Of a DNA stretch of 64,000 nucleotides, positions 17,197 through 26,953 are shown piece after piece. Numbering within the stretch: the first letter of the stretch is position 1; every line of letters starts with the position of its first letter. Below the pieces are notes generated by a model, which ran no database searches, was not told the origin of the DNA, and saw nothing but the letters and a program-made list of their open reading frames with translations. The DNA comes from Buttiauxella massiliensis (GTDB taxonomy: Bacteria > Pseudomonadota > Gammaproteobacteria > Enterobacterales > Enterobacteriaceae), in contig NZ_LR722664.1 of the NCBI RefSeq assembly GCF_902500225.1, positions 41,076 through 105,075 of the forward strand. The letters run 5' to 3'. A program made the position numbers and the translations under genes.

Positions 17197-19150
17197 TGAA
17201 GAAGCCTCCGCGCGGCCGGGCACCCGGTGTTGCAGGCAGAGTCAGGTCAGGGGTGGGGAGGGCGAGAGGATCACGATTGAGACGATCGGATTTTTGTTCA
17301 TCACGGAACTGGCGATATTTTTCATTGGAGACGCCGTTATAACTGGCACCATCGCGCAGGATGACCGGATGAATGAACACCATCAGGTTTTGTTTACTGG
17401 TGCTGGTGCTGTTGTAGCGGAACAGATAACCGAGCAGCGGAATATCACCGAGGATCGGTACTTTGCTGACGCTCTCGGTTGTTTGGTTGTTCAGCAAGCC
17501 GCCGAGCACCACGGTTTCGCCGCTTCTGACCATTACCGCATTGTTGATGGTGCGGGTGTTAAACGTGGCACCCAGATCGCTCCCGGCTGAAGATGAGTCA
17601 ACGGAACTGGCGGAGGCCACGCTTGAAACTTCCTGCTCAATATTAAGCAACACGCTTTCACCGTCATTAATCTGCGGGATAACCTTGAGCTTAGTGCCCA
17701 CCGTTTTGCGCTCGACGGTGTTGTACACGCTGCCGGTTGTACTGGCCTGGCTGCCGGTAATAACCGGGACTTCCTGGCCAACGTTTATGGCTGCTTCTTT
17801 GTTATCAAGCGTAACGATGCTCGGGGTGGCGAGAATATTGCTGCGTGAGTTGTTGGCAAGTGCTGTAACCAGTCCGCCCCAATTACCGTTATAAAAACCG
17901 GCGGCGATACCGTTAAAACTACTGAGTAAGGCAGCACTGCCAGACGAGCCGTTTTTCCGGTTTTCGGCGGCGACCACTGCGCTTATCGGCAGCCCGGTGC
18001 TGGTAAATTGGGTTGCGCCACCATTTTCGTTAAACCACTGCACGCCGAAATTGAGCGCGTCACCATCCTGCATTTCTACAATGACTGCCTCAATCAACAC
18101 CTGGGCGCGGCGGATATCGAGACGATTGATGATTTGTTCCAGCGCCTGCATGGCATCAGGCTGCGTGGTAATAACCAGTGAGTTGGTTTGTTCATCGGCA
18201 ACAATGCTGACCTCTTTGCCGCTAAATGTAGTGCTGCTGGCACCGGCAGCCGTGCTGGCAGGCGCAGTTTCACCTTTGGTTGGTTGGGATGGCGATGAAT
18301 TTGCACCGCTCAGGACCGCAACCAGGTTTTTCGCCTGGGCGTATTTAAGATAAAAAACGCGAGTGTTCCCCTGGTTTTGCTCTTCACGGTCAAGCTGACG
18401 GGCGATAGTGATTAAGTGCTGGCGGCCCTGTGCACTGCCGGAAATCACTACGCTATTGGTACGCTCATCAGCCACCACATTCGGTGCCAGACCGCTGCCT
18501 TTACGGTCGTTTTTGTTTAAGCCATTAAGGATTAAACCCATCTCACGTGCAGAGGCGTACTTTAATTTAATGATGTCCGATTGCTGATTACCGGCTGAAT
18601 CTACGCGGCGCACAATTTCTGCCAGACGATTCACAACCGCCGCACGACCCGTCACCAGCAGCACATTGGCGGATTCGTAATGCACCACATTTCCGGCCCC
18701 AGCGTTATCGTTAAGCTGGCGCAAAAGTGGGGCGAGCTCTTTCACATCGACGTTTGAAACCGGAATAACGCGCGTCACCACTTCGTCTCCGGTTCCCGCA
18801 TGATAATCATCGGCCAGCGGGATAGCTGCGGTTTTGGCATTGGCGGCTTTCACCACCTTCAGCACGCCACTGGCTCCTGGCACTACGGCGAAACCGTACA
18901 CATCCAGCACGCTCAGGAAGAACTGGTAGTACTGCTCATCATTGAGTGAGTCATAGCTACGAACGTTGACCACACCGCGCACGGCGGGATCGATAATGAT
19001 GGTTTTATGCAGGTTTTTACTGACGATATTAATAAATTCCTGAATATCGGTACTTTTGAAACTGGCGCTGTAATTGGCTCCCCAGGCAGCAGGCAAGAGA
19101 GCCATCAGCAGAGTGAGGCTCTGGGCAATTCTTGTTATTTGTAATGACAT
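17189..19150 (-). CDS. gspD: Type II secretin GspD
   Basis: 653 residues from ATG 19150, chosen over TTG 19156 because AAGG lies 6 nt upstream. Signal peptide ends near AAWG|ANYS. Then N0-N3 domains, with the Ser/Thr/Pro-rich insert in N3 ([18 protein letters not shown]), and the secretin core with [15 protein letters not shown] and the [12 protein letters not shown] lip. A C-terminal tail of about 50 residues could be the pilotin-binding S region. It forms the outer-membrane channel. No gspS-type pilotin gene is seen in the window. Confidence 0.95.
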   Translation of the reverse strand: MSLQITRIAQSLTLLMALLPAAWGANYSASFKSTDIQEFINIVSKNLHKTIIIDPAVRGVVNVRSYDSLNDEQYYQFFLSVLDVYGFAVVPGASGVLKVVKAANAKTAAIPLADDYHAGTGDEVVTRVIPVSNVDVKELAPLLRQLNDNAGAGNVVHYESANVLLVTGRAAVVNRLAEIVRRVDSAGNQQSDIIKLKYASAREMGLILNGLNKNDRKGSGLAPNVVADERTNSVVISGSAQGRQHLITIARQLDREEQNQGNTRVFYLKYAQAKNLVAVLSGANSSPSQPTKGETAPASTAAGASSTTFSGKEVSIVADEQTNSLVITTQPDAMQALEQIINRLDIRRAQVLIEAVIVEMQDGDALNFGVQWFNENGGATQFTSTGLPISAVVAAENRKNGSSGSAALLSSFNGIAAGFYNGNWGGLVTALANNSRSNILATPSIVTLDNKEAAINVGQEVPVITGSQASTTGSVYNTVERKTVGTKLKVIPQINDGESVLLNIEQEVSSVASASSVDSSSAGSDLGATFNTRTINNAVMVRSGETVVLGGLLNNQTTESVSKVPILGDIPLLGYLFRYNSTSTSKQNLMVFIHPVILRDGASYNGVSNEKYRQFRDEQKSDRLNRDPLALPTPDLTLPATPGARPRGGFFNE

Positions 19151-19158
19151 ACCCAACC

Positions 19159-19947
19159 TTACTTTATTGATAAATCTACAAAAATGTTCTTCTCAGCATC
19201 ATCACGCACAATAGTGATTTCAAGCTGCGTCAATGTGCTGAGTTGGCCCATAAACTTTGCGGCCTCTTGCGGATCGCGTAGGTCAAAGCCATTGATGGCG
19301 ATTGCCAAATCGTTGGGCTGTAATCCACTTTGCTGAAAAAGCGTGGCCTCTTTGCCTGGATTGAGGCGATATCCCTGCATCACACCGTCTTTATTCACCG
19401 GAGTGATTGCCACCATCTCCAGCAATTTTTTCGGCTCTTTCAGTAACTGATTCCGGGTAGTCGCAAGTGCGTCAGGTGCGCTTGCGGCACCGTCGTCATA
19501 CAACCGTAGGATTTCATGCTGCCCCCCGTTAAGCAGTTCAACATGGTCATCCTTAATCGCGATGACACTCGCCTGCGTTCCATCGATAACATCATGAATA
19601 ACATAACTATTTTGATGTCCACCTTGCTCAATTATCACCAGTGAACTTTCAGATGAGCTGCTGACTATCACCCCGGTCAGTCGTACTTTTAGTGAGGAGA
19701 GTGTTGCCACTGGTGCGATCTCTTTATCCCCGCCTGGGAATAGCGTCTTAAACCTGATTTCAGCAGGTGTGGCCTGCGGGTTAGCGTTGTGTGCCTGAGC
19801 CGGGAGTGGTGCTTGCGGATAAAGCATTTCACCAATACACCATGTAGCCACAGCCAACTGATAGCCAAGGCCGCAGAGCAATACCACTGTCACCATCTGC
19901 GCTAAAAATGGCTGAGAAAAACTCAGCCTGAACACCGGTTTACTCAT
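19159..19947 (-). CDS. gspC: Type II secretion protein GspC
   Basis: 262 residues from ATG 19947 (GTG 19953 two codons upstream is also possible). One N-terminal membrane helix, then the homology region (IRFKTLFPGG...LSSLKVRLTGVIV) that binds the secretin, and a C-terminal PDZ domain (LQPNDLAIAINGFDLRDP) that helps choose substrates. It starts the gsp gene row, 47 nt downstream of the GH3 glycosidase stop, with a strong hairpin between them. Confidence 0.93.
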   Translation of the reverse strand: MSKPVFRLSFSQPFLAQMVTVVLLCGLGYQLAVATWCIGEMLYPQAPLPAQAHNANPQATPAEIRFKTLFPGGDKEIAPVATLSSLKVRLTGVIVSSSSESSLVIIEQGGHQNSYVIHDVIDGTQASVIAIKDDHVELLNGGQHEILRLYDDGAASAPDALATTRNQLLKEPKKLLEMVAITPVNKDGVMQGYRLNPGKEATLFQQSGLQPNDLAIAINGFDLRDPQEAAKFMGQLSTLTQLEITIVRDDAEKNIFVDLSIK

Positions 19948-19968
19948 TAACACTTATTGCCTTATTAA

Positions 19969-19994
19969 CCAGGGCGAGAACGAACTCGCCCTGG
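19969..19994 (-). terminator. Hairpin between the GH3 gene and gspC
   Basis: A perfect 10-bp GC-rich stem (CCAGGGCGAG / CTCGCCCTGG) with a 6-nt loop, in the 47-nt gap after the glycosidase stop. On the transcribed minus strand it is followed by TTAATAAGG, not a T-run. It may be a partial terminator or an mRNA-processing stem that lets the enzyme be made in excess over the secretion genes. Confidence 0.55.
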
Positions 19995-20000
19995 ATTGAC

Positions 20001-22451
20001 TTACTGACTTACGGTGACAAAATCAGCGGCGTTCACACCCGCCGGAAGTGCAAGCGCACCCGGAGTGGTGTTGCTGACCACAATTTCCTCGCTAACGTTG
20101 AAGGTCACAGGTTCACGACCCGTTACGTCGGAAGAAGGAGATACCCAGGCCTTGTAGGTGCCAGGCTCAACAATCCACTGGTTCTTTTGCGGATCGAAGC
20201 TTGCCAGCGTTTTGGCAGGGATAGTGAAGGTAAGCTTCTGGCTTGCGCCTGGTTGCAGGCTGTCTGTTTTGCTGAAAGATTTAAGCTCAAGAGCCGGTTT
20301 TTTCAGCTTAACTTCTGGTGCGTTGATATAGACCTGGGCTGCTTCTTTCCCGGCAACGTTCCCGGTGTTGGTCACCGAAACGCTCAGCGTAATGCCACCT
20401 TTTGCGCCATTACCCAGGGTGTTCGACTCAACTGCCGCGCCGTCATAACCAAAGGTGGTGTATGAAAGGCCGTAGCCGAACGGCCAGGCAACCGGTTTGC
20501 TGAAGGTGCTGTAGTAGCGGTAGCCCACGTAGATGTCATCGTTATAAGAGATTTCATCTGGTGTGCCGTCGCCGTTGGTGTCTTTGCCCGGGAAGGTGGT
20601 TGCGGAAGGGACATCGGCATAAGACTGCGGAATGGTTTGTGCCAGTTTGCCCCCAGGGTTGACGACGCCTGAGAGAACGTCGGTGATGGCAAAGCCTGCT
20701 TCCTGGCCTGGCAGATACGACAGCAATATGGCATCGACTTTCTCGGCCCACTCGCTGGTATCGACGATGGCAGAGACATCCAGCACGACAACCACTTTCT
20801 TGCCTGCAGCATGGAATGCATCAGACGTATTCTGAATCAAATTGAGTTCATTTTCGGTCAGCAGGTAGTCGCCACGGGTATTGGTGCGGTCCACACCTTC
20901 ACCCGCGATTCGCCCGATAGTGATCAGTGCTGCATCATTGTTCTGCGCAGCACTTTCAACCACTGCCGGGTCAATTGCCGGGTCGTCACAGGTAAAGTAG
21001 GTGCCGATCGAGGCCACAAAGCCCGGGTGCTCAACTTTATTTTGCGCGTAGTAATCGCGGTAGAAGGAGGTTAGCGACTCATCAACGGTGTACTGCTGTT
21101 GCAAGCCCTCGGACAGCATGATGGTCGCTTCATTGTTAACCTGGCCGCTACCGGTGCCACCTTTGATGGTTTCAATCTGGCTAACCCCAAAACTTGCGAG
21201 CTTCAAACGCGGCGTTAATGGCAGCGCCTGGTTGTCATTTTTTAACAACACCATGCTCTCTGCCGCAGCCTGGCGTGCCAATACACGGTGTTGTTCGAGG
21301 TCAGGTTTATTGGACGCGGCGTAGTTGTTATAAGAAGGGGACTGGAAGACTTGCGAGAGAATATGTTCCACGTTAACCGTGACATCTGCTTCGCTGATAT
21401 CCCCCTTTTTATAAGAGTCTTTCAGTGCGGCCAACACACCAGTATTGTTGAAAGCACCGGTTACTGGGTCGGTAAATCCACCGGGTTCAATCAGGTCATT
21501 ACCCGCTTTTAGCTGTTTCCAGCCCGTTAATTGCGGCGTTCCTGCCAGCCAGTCGGACATCACCAACCCTTTAAAATCCCACTCATTACGCAAAATATCG
21601 GTTAGCAGGTCGCGGCGTTCGTTGGTGTAAGTACCGTTTAGTTTGTTATATGACGACATCACCGCCCACGGCTGCGCTTCTTCTACAGCTATCTGGAAAC
21701 CGCGCAGATAAATCTCACGCATGGCGCGCGGCGATACGATGGTATCGATGGAGTTACGGTTGGTTTCTGAGTTGTTGGCAACAAAGTGTTTAATGGTGGT
21801 GCCGACATCATTTGACTCCACACCATCTACCATGGCGGCGGCAATTTTCCCGCTCAGCAGTGGGTCTTCAGAGTAATATTCAAAATTACGCCCATTCAGC
21901 GGGTTACGTTGAATATTCATACCCGGTGCGAGAATAAAGTCGACGCCATATTCTTTAATTTCCTCGCCCATCGCTTTACCCACTTGAGCCACTAATTTTG
22001 TGTCCCAGGATGAAGCCAGTAAAGAACCAATTGGCCAGGCGGTGGCATAGAAAGTTTCAGAACTGCCGTTACGAGTACTATTAATGCGCAATCCGGCGGG
22101 ACCATCGGCTAATTTTGCCGCAGGAATATCCAGCTTGTCGCTTTTTACGCCATTGATATAACCGGCAACACCGGATACATCATTTTTATTATTGGTTGCC
22201 GGAAATTCACCATTGCCAAGATCCATTCCTGGCCCGACCACCATATTAAGCTTTTCTTCAACGCTCATTTTACCTGCGGCTTCTTTGGCCATTTTTTGGT
22301 AATACGCAGCGTCCTTTACTTGTGAGACAGGCGGTTCTTCCTGGTTGTCGTCATCATCGTCGTCATTACAACCAGAAACCATCCCGGCTAATGCCAGGGT
22401 GAGACAGATTGTCAGGGTATTCAATTTTGATTTAACGCTTAAGGATTCCAT
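20001..22451 (-). CDS. GH3-family glycoside hydrolase lipoprotein (beta-glucosidase-like)
   Basis: 816 residues. A lipoprotein signal ends in LAGMVSGC, directly followed by an acidic run NDDDDDDNQEEPP. The GH3 N-terminal barrel contains KLADGPAGLR, KHFVANNSETNR and the nucleophile Asp in GLVMSDWLAG (about residue 298). The second alpha/beta domain and a C-terminal fibronectin III-like domain (VSVTNTGNVAGKEAAQVYI) follow. It would hydrolyse beta-linked glucosides or related sugars. It lies directly upstream of gspC in the same direction, as pullulanase PulA, a surface lipoprotein, is linked to the pul secreton. It is therefore a candidate substrate of this type II system; that is inference. 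The actual sugar is unknown. Confidence 0.88.
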   Translation of the reverse strand: MESLSVKSKLNTLTICLTLALAGMVSGCNDDDDDDNQEEPPVSQVKDAAYYQKMAKEAAGKMSVEEKLNMVVGPGMDLGNGEFPATNNKNDVSGVAGYINGVKSDKLDIPAAKLADGPAGLRINSTRNGSSETFYATAWPIGSLLASSWDTKLVAQVGKAMGEEIKEYGVDFILAPGMNIQRNPLNGRNFEYYSEDPLLSGKIAAAMVDGVESNDVGTTIKHFVANNSETNRNSIDTIVSPRAMREIYLRGFQIAVEEAQPWAVMSSYNKLNGTYTNERRDLLTDILRNEWDFKGLVMSDWLAGTPQLTGWKQLKAGNDLIEPGGFTDPVTGAFNNTGVLAALKDSYKKGDISEADVTVNVEHILSQVFQSPSYNNYAASNKPDLEQHRVLARQAAAESMVLLKNDNQALPLTPRLKLASFGVSQIETIKGGTGSGQVNNEATIMLSEGLQQQYTVDESLTSFYRDYYAQNKVEHPGFVASIGTYFTCDDPAIDPAVVESAAQNNDAALITIGRIAGEGVDRTNTRGDYLLTENELNLIQNTSDAFHAAGKKVVVVLDVSAIVDTSEWAEKVDAILLSYLPGQEAGFAITDVLSGVVNPGGKLAQTIPQSYADVPSATTFPGKDTNGDGTPDEISYNDDIYVGYRYYSTFSKPVAWPFGYGLSYTTFGYDGAAVESNTLGNGAKGGITLSVSVTNTGNVAGKEAAQVYINAPEVKLKKPALELKSFSKTDSLQPGASQKLTFTIPAKTLASFDPQKNQWIVEPGTYKAWVSPSSDVTGREPVTFNVSEEIVVSNTTPGALALPAGVNAADFVTVSQ

Positions 22452-22685
22452 TGTTATTGGCCTTATTTATGTAGGGTATATATCCAGGTTTCGCAAAGGT
22501 AAGTACATCAACAGCAGCGGAATAATAACCAGATAAATGGCGGGCGACTTTGCAATGGAAAGCTAATTCTGTGCTCCTGGGAGCAGGGCGTTTTTTTGTG
22601 AGTGGTATCTCAAAATAATGCAGAATGCTACAATACAGTAACATTACAAAAACAATATTAACGTTCAACTTTGTGCAAGGTCCAC

Positions 22686-23735
22686 ATGCTTACCAGAAGC
22701 GTATCTAATTCAATATATAGGACAAGTCTTAATAATTTACGTCAAAAAGGAATTGACACAAATAACTTGTTAGGGGGCTTGGGTTTGTCAACTCATGAAA
22801 TAGACAAACCCTACGGGCGTATTACTGAACATAACCATTATCAATTAATGGCAAAAATTAGTGGGCTTAACAAAACGCTCTATGGGAGTGCTATTCCGGA
22901 AACTATTTACATTAATAGTGTTGAACATTCCCACGCTATTTTTCCAGAGTTAATAGGTCTGTGCCTGAATGAAAAAACACTGGAATCAGCATTATGGAAT
23001 TTTTCGGATAACCGGTTTTTGATTGGCAACTGTGATGATCTTTTTATAGAAAAAGGGCAGTCACATACTCGCATAAGATATAAAAACCGTGCTCCACACT
23101 CCGTTAATAACCCTTCAGCCATCTTTAATCTGGTGTTGCTTGGCAGCATATTGAAGAGTTATTCCCCAGGTATGAGTATGCAAATAGAGCTTACGGACTC
23201 AGCGGTTCATCATCAGACGCTGGTGAACGATCTGTTTAACAAAACCTGTTTGCTGCGCCAGGAGCACGACGCCATTATTCTGGAAAACCGCTACCTGGAT
23301 TGTGAAAACGCCTCATTTAACCCGCTGCTAAATCGCTTACAAAAGAGCCATGCCTGCGCACTCAAAAAGCAAATATTCGCAGAGCCACCGCTGACCGCTG
23401 CGGTGAACACAATTATTGAACAGTGTTATTTGTCAGGGCAGGCAATTTCTGCAAACTCAATACTGGAAAAGGTGTGCCAGGAGCTACGGATTAGCCGCTG
23501 GACGCTCAACCGCCGCCTGCAACTCGAGTCTGCGACGTTCACTCAGCTTCTAAACCAGCAGCAGTTGCTACTGTCGATGCGTATGCTGCGTGAATCGACG
23601 CTCTCGATTCAGGAAATCAGCGACTACCTGGGGTTCTCTTCGCATTCCGTTTACTCACGATTCTTTAAGAATCATGTCCAGCTATCTCCTTTGCAGTTTC
23701 GGGATAAAGGTCGGGACTGTGAGAGCGGTTGTTGA
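22686..23735 (+). CDS. AraC-family transcriptional regulator
   Basis: 349 residues from ATG 22686, with AAGG 5 nt upstream; a TTG five codons earlier is less likely. The N-terminal about 200 residues look like the arabinose-binding-like domain of OruR/ArgR-type regulators. The C-terminal AraC helix-turn-helix pair is clear (ISRWTLNRRLQLE and LSIQEISDYLGFSSHSVYSR, then SPLQFR). It is divergent from the GH3/type II operon across about 230 bp, so it is the natural candidate to control it, perhaps in response to a sugar. It converges with the lipid A transferase gene, 19 nt away. Confidence 0.88.
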   Translation: MLTRSVSNSIYRTSLNNLRQKGIDTNNLLGGLGLSTHEIDKPYGRITEHNHYQLMAKISGLNKTLYGSAIPETIYINSVEHSHAIFPELIGLCLNEKTLESALWNFSDNRFLIGNCDDLFIEKGQSHTRIRYKNRAPHSVNNPSAIFNLVLLGSILKSYSPGMSMQIELTDSAVHHQTLVNDLFNKTCLLRQEHDAIILENRYLDCENASFNPLLNRLQKSHACALKKQIFAEPPLTAAVNTIIEQCYLSGQAISANSILEKVCQELRISRWTLNRRLQLESATFTQLLNQQQLLLSMRMLRESTLSIQEISDYLGFSSHSVYSRFFKNHVQLSPLQFRDKGRDCESGC

Positions 23736-23754
23736 TGTCTCTACCCGCAGTGAG

Positions 23755-25374
23755 TTAACGCCGGCATTCGCGGAATAGATCGCTAGCAGGCTGGTAGACA
23801 CTGGTGCTGATGTCCCAAAGCCCGAGAACCGACGAGAACAGGTTGTCATGGGAGTATGGTTTTTTCGCCGCATTATCTTGTAAACAAGAGATGTTGATGT
23901 GTTTCTCGGCGATAAAGCCCGGTGACATCCACACCTGCATCGGGATATGCGTTTGCTGATCCGGGGCCAGTTTGTAAGGCGTACCGTGCAGATACAAGCC
24001 ACTTTCTCCTAATGACTCACCGTGATCGGAAACGTACAGCAGCACGGTGTTGTACTGGTCACTGTATTTTTTCAGCTTCTCAATCATTTGCGCTAACACA
24101 GAGTCGGTATGGCGAATGGTGTTGTCGTAGGTATTGACCAACTGCTCCTGGGTACAGTTTTCAATATCACTGCGTGAACATTCCGGCATGAAGTGGCGAT
24201 GCTCTGCTGGGTAACGCTGGTAATAGGTCGGCCCATGGCTGCCAATCATATGGAAGGCGACCAGTTTGTCTCCGGCCATTTTAGCCACTTCAGCATCAAG
24301 ATTTTCCAGCATCACATCGTCATAGCAGGTCTCACCGTCACACAGTTTCGGGTTATCGGTTGGCTTGACTTCGATAGTCGGAATGCGGCTACACACACCT
24401 TTACAGCCTCCATCGTTCTCTTTCCACAACAGTGAAACCCCCGTTTTTTGCACGATGTCGAGGAGATTGTCGCTGTTGTACGCTTTCTTACCGTCGTAGT
24501 CAGTGCGGTTCATATTCGAGAACATGCACGGTACGGAAACAGCGGTGGCGGTACCGCAGGAGTGAACATCTTTAAATGAGATAACCCCACCGGACTTGCT
24601 GGTAAAGGCGTTGGTATCTCGCGAATAACCATTCATCGAGAAATTCTGGCTACGGGCCGTTTCACCAATCACCAGGAACATCAGCGTTGGTTTTTCTTTA
24701 TTGGCAACCCGTTTGGCATCATCGCCGAGCGACTGGAAGGGTTCTTTGGTCGTAAAGTACGTATCCTTCAGATAGCGAACGGTACTGTAGACGTAGTTAG
24801 CCGGAATAATTTCTTTGTTAAGCGTTGAGTTGTTACGCCCAACCGAGGCGTAATCCTGGTAGTAAAGCGCTGCAACACCTGCAATAAGCGCCAGCGAAGC
24901 CACCATCGACAGCAGGCGATATGCGATGCCTTTGTACCATTTGGCTGGATATTCAATTTTAATTAAAAACAATAAGATAGCAGGCAGTACACCGGTCAAA
25001 AGAATCCATAAAATAATTGAGCCATTCAGATAGGAATGCGCTTCTTGCGGGTTCGTTTCAATGATGTTTTCAATCATCGATTGATCAAACATCACTTTAT
25101 ATTTCAGCGTCGAATAACTGACCATTGAGCCAGTAATTAGCAGCAGGGCAAAAAATGGCTTCAATAGAAAACGAATAGAGAAGGGCATGAAGACGAAATT
25201 GAGAGCTGCAACTAACACGAAAGGTATGGAGATAACAAAACCGATTTTTACATGCTCAAGATGGGTCAAGATATCGTAAAAATGCAGTAACACGGGCCAG
25301 TTGAGTAAGAAGGCAAAGACTGCCGCCAACAGTAAAATCAGCGGGATGACCTTCATCCTGAAAAGTACGGGCAT
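23755..25374 (-). CDS. MCR-9-like phosphoethanolamine--lipid A transferase
   Basis: 539 residues from ATG 25374, exactly the length of MCR-9. GGAG lies 6 nt upstream; the frame extends 50 codons further, but those run through a PmrA-box-like site. Five N-terminal membrane helices are followed by a periplasmic sulfatase-fold domain. Metal and catalytic residues are visible: Glu238 in IGETARSQ, the nucleophile Thr277 in CGTATAVSVPCMF, and YVSDHGESLG. Six or more conserved Cys would form disulfides. It transfers phosphoethanolamine from phosphatidylethanolamine to lipid A, lowering its negative charge. The N-terminal third is nearly identical to MCR-9 as I remember it. The setting (AraC gene, nlpA, no mobile element) is chromosomal, consistent with reports that Buttiauxella carries mcr-9-like genes. 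Confidence 0.92.
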   Translation of the reverse strand: MPVLFRMKVIPLILLLAAVFAFLLNWPVLLHFYDILTHLEHVKIGFVISIPFVLVAALNFVFMPFSIRFLLKPFFALLLITGSMVSYSTLKYKVMFDQSMIENIIETNPQEAHSYLNGSIILWILLTGVLPAILLFLIKIEYPAKWYKGIAYRLLSMVASLALIAGVAALYYQDYASVGRNNSTLNKEIIPANYVYSTVRYLKDTYFTTKEPFQSLGDDAKRVANKEKPTLMFLVIGETARSQNFSMNGYSRDTNAFTSKSGGVISFKDVHSCGTATAVSVPCMFSNMNRTDYDGKKAYNSDNLLDIVQKTGVSLLWKENDGGCKGVCSRIPTIEVKPTDNPKLCDGETCYDDVMLENLDAEVAKMAGDKLVAFHMIGSHGPTYYQRYPAEHRHFMPECSRSDIENCTQEQLVNTYDNTIRHTDSVLAQMIEKLKKYSDQYNTVLLYVSDHGESLGESGLYLHGTPYKLAPDQQTHIPMQVWMSPGFIAEKHINISCLQDNAAKKPYSHDNLFSSVLGLWDISTSVYQPASDLFRECRR

Positions 25375-25498
25375 TAACATCTCCAACAGGTTCATTTTTA
25401 TACTATTGATACACAGGCGAGCAGGATGGTTTTGCCATCGAAATTTCTGCTGTAGACCACCAGCGGTGTATGTGTGAGAGTGATTATTAATGACCAAC

Positions 25499-25515
25499 CT
25501 TAATTTAACCTTAAT
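25499..25515 (-). promoter_or_regulatory. PmrA-box-like site upstream of the lipid A transferase gene
   Basis: Plus strand CTTAAT-TTAAC-CTTAAT, two identical half-sites with a 5-nt spacer. It fits the PmrA (BasR) consensus YTTAAK-N5-YTTAAK, and the other strand (ATTAAG-GTTAA-ATTAAG) also fits the looser HTTAAD form. It lies about 125 bp before the start codon. PmrA-type control of eptA-like genes is well known; binding here is predicted only. Confidence 0.65.
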
Positions 25516-25780
25516 GTATTCCATGCGATAAAAACTAAACGGCTATTCAATGAATGCATATAAAGGGAATAAGAGAGGAACCTTTTGGCTTTCGGTTTTT
25601 TCGTGACCTGAATTACTGGGTGTTTATCTCGGTTTGTTTATTTAAATTATCCATATATTAATATTGTCCTAAGAAATCGCTGCCAAGTTAGTTTGTCTGC
25701 CAGAAAAGAATCGATAGTCTAATTATGCTTTTTTCTTCTAACTGATACCTTTTTGGTTTTACAAACCACAACAGGCATCC

Positions 25781-25789
25781 TGCTATAGT
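25781..25789 (+). promoter_or_regulatory. Extended -10 promoter element for nlpA
   Basis: TGCTATAGT matches the extended -10 form TGnTATAAT with one change, 43 nt before the nlpA start codon. No good -35 is seen at the usual spacing, as is common for extended -10 promoters. An AT-rich divergent region (25525-25780) precedes it. Confidence 0.5.
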
Positions 25790-25831
25790 CGTTTCATTAC
25801 ACATTGGCAGTTATTTTTTAAGGAAAAAAGC

Positions 25832-26647
25832 GTGCGATTGACAATACCTCACTTACGGATTGGGGCTGTCTTGCTGGCAGGTTTGATGCTGGCGGGCTGT
25901 GATCAACAAAGCAGTAATGCGAAACATATTAAAGTTGGTGTGATTAACGGCGCAGAGCAGGATGTGGCGGAAGTCGCGAAAAAAGTCGCTAAAGAGAAGT
26001 ATGGCCTGGAAGTGGAGTTGGTCGGGTTTAGCGGTTCATTGCTACCAAATGACTCCACCAACCATGGAGAGTTAGATGCTAACGTTTTCCAGCATCGTCC
26101 ATTCCTCGAGCAAGACAACAAAGCACATAATTACAAATTAGTGGCGGTGGGTAATACCTTCGTGTTCCCGATGGCCGGTTATTCGAAAAAGATTAAGACG
26201 GTAGATCAATTACAAGACGGTGCCACGGTTGCAATCCCGAATGACCCAACCAATCTGGGGCGAGCTCTTCTGCTGCTGCAAAAAGAAAAGCTTATCACTC
26301 TGAAAGAGGGTAAAGGACTGCTGCCGACCGCGTTGGATATTACTGAAAACCCACGCCATCTGAATATTATGGAGTTGGAAGGAGCACAGTTACCGCGAGT
26401 GTTGGACGATGCGAAAGTTGATGTGGCGATTATTAGTACGACTTACATCCAGCAAACAGGCTTGTCGCCGGTACATGATAGCGTCTTTATCGAAGATAAA
26501 AACTCGCCATATGTGAACATCCTGGTTGCACGTGAAGACAATAAAGATGCGGAAAATGTGAAAGAGTTCCTGCAATCTTATCAGTCACCAGAGGTGGCGA
26601 AAGCGGCCGAAACAATCTTTAATGGTGGGGCTGTTCCTGGCTGGTGA
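25832..26647 (+). CDS. nlpA: Lipoprotein NlpA (lipoprotein-28), MetQ family
   Basis: 271 residues from GTG 25832 with AAGGAAAA upstream. Lipobox LMLAGC followed by Asp at +2 (CDQ), the Lol-avoidance signal that keeps E. coli NlpA in the inner membrane. The mature part (HIKVGVINGAEQDVAEVAKK, VAVGNTFVFPMAGYSKKI, IPNDPTNLGRALLLLQK, FNGGAVPGW) matches E. coli NlpA nearly throughout. It is a MetQ-like binding protein with a minor role in methionine import. Monocistronic, ending at a clear terminator. Confidence 0.95.
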   Translation: MRLTIPHLRIGAVLLAGLMLAGCDQQSSNAKHIKVGVINGAEQDVAEVAKKVAKEKYGLEVELVGFSGSLLPNDSTNHGELDANVFQHRPFLEQDNKAHNYKLVAVGNTFVFPMAGYSKKIKTVDQLQDGATVAIPNDPTNLGRALLLLQKEKLITLKEGKGLLPTALDITENPRHLNIMELEGAQLPRVLDDAKVDVAIISTTYIQQTGLSPVHDSVFIEDKNSPYVNILVAREDNKDAENVKEFLQSYQSPEVAKAAETIFNGGAVPGW

Positions 26648-26677
26648 TCACTGAAATCATTGAAAAATAGTAGATTG

Positions 26678-26703
26678 ATGGGCTGTTGCTAACAGCCCAT
26701 TTT
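26678..26703 (+). terminator. Intrinsic terminator after nlpA, possibly bidirectional
   Basis: Perfect 10-bp stem ATGGGCTGTT / AACAGCCCAT with a 3-nt loop (26678-26700), then TTTTG beginning at 26700. It sits between the convergent nlpA and DUF883 genes. Confidence 0.85.
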
Positions 26704-26704
26704 G

Positions 26705-26953
26705 TTATTTACGACCCAGCAAGAAGCCAAATACCACACCAACCGCCGCGGCAATCGCTAAACCGGCAATAGGGTTGGTTGACACCTGATCCCGCACATT
26801 ATCTGTGGCATCTCTTACTGCATAACTGGCTTGCGACGCATACTTTCTGGCCGCACCCTTAAATTCATCATCAGGGTTATTGGTATGTCTGCCATATAAC
26901 TCCCTGGCAGTGCCTGCTGCTTCGTTGAGTTTGTCTGTTGTTTTGTCAAACAT
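26705..26953 (-). CDS. DUF883 (ElaB/YqjD-like) membrane-anchored protein
   Basis: 82 residues. An N-terminal helical region (TDKLNEAAGTARELYGRHT) is followed by a C-terminal membrane segment and the typical end IAAAVGVVFGFLLGRK. ElaB, YqjD and YgaM of E. coli have this layout; they are C-tail anchored in the inner membrane and, for YqjD and ElaB, bind ribosomes in stationary phase. Which member this is cannot be decided. Start supported by AAGGAGCTC about 6 nt upstream on the minus strand. Confidence 0.85.
   Translation of the reverse strand: MFDKTTDKLNEAAGTARELYGRHTNNPDDEFKGAARKYASQASYAVRDATDNVRDQVSTNPIAGLAIAAAVGVVFGFLLGRK

Noticed and set aside
22345..22448. The Asp-codon run of the GH3 gene as a simple-sequence phase-variable tract
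   Set aside because: The six codons mix GAC and GAT in triplets, so slippage would not shift the frame; only the run length could vary.
25375..25524. A 50-codon N-terminal extension of the lipid A transferase frame
   Set aside because: It is hydrophilic, lies before a good ribosome binding site and runs through the PmrA-box-like site; starting at 25374 gives exactly the MCR-9 length.
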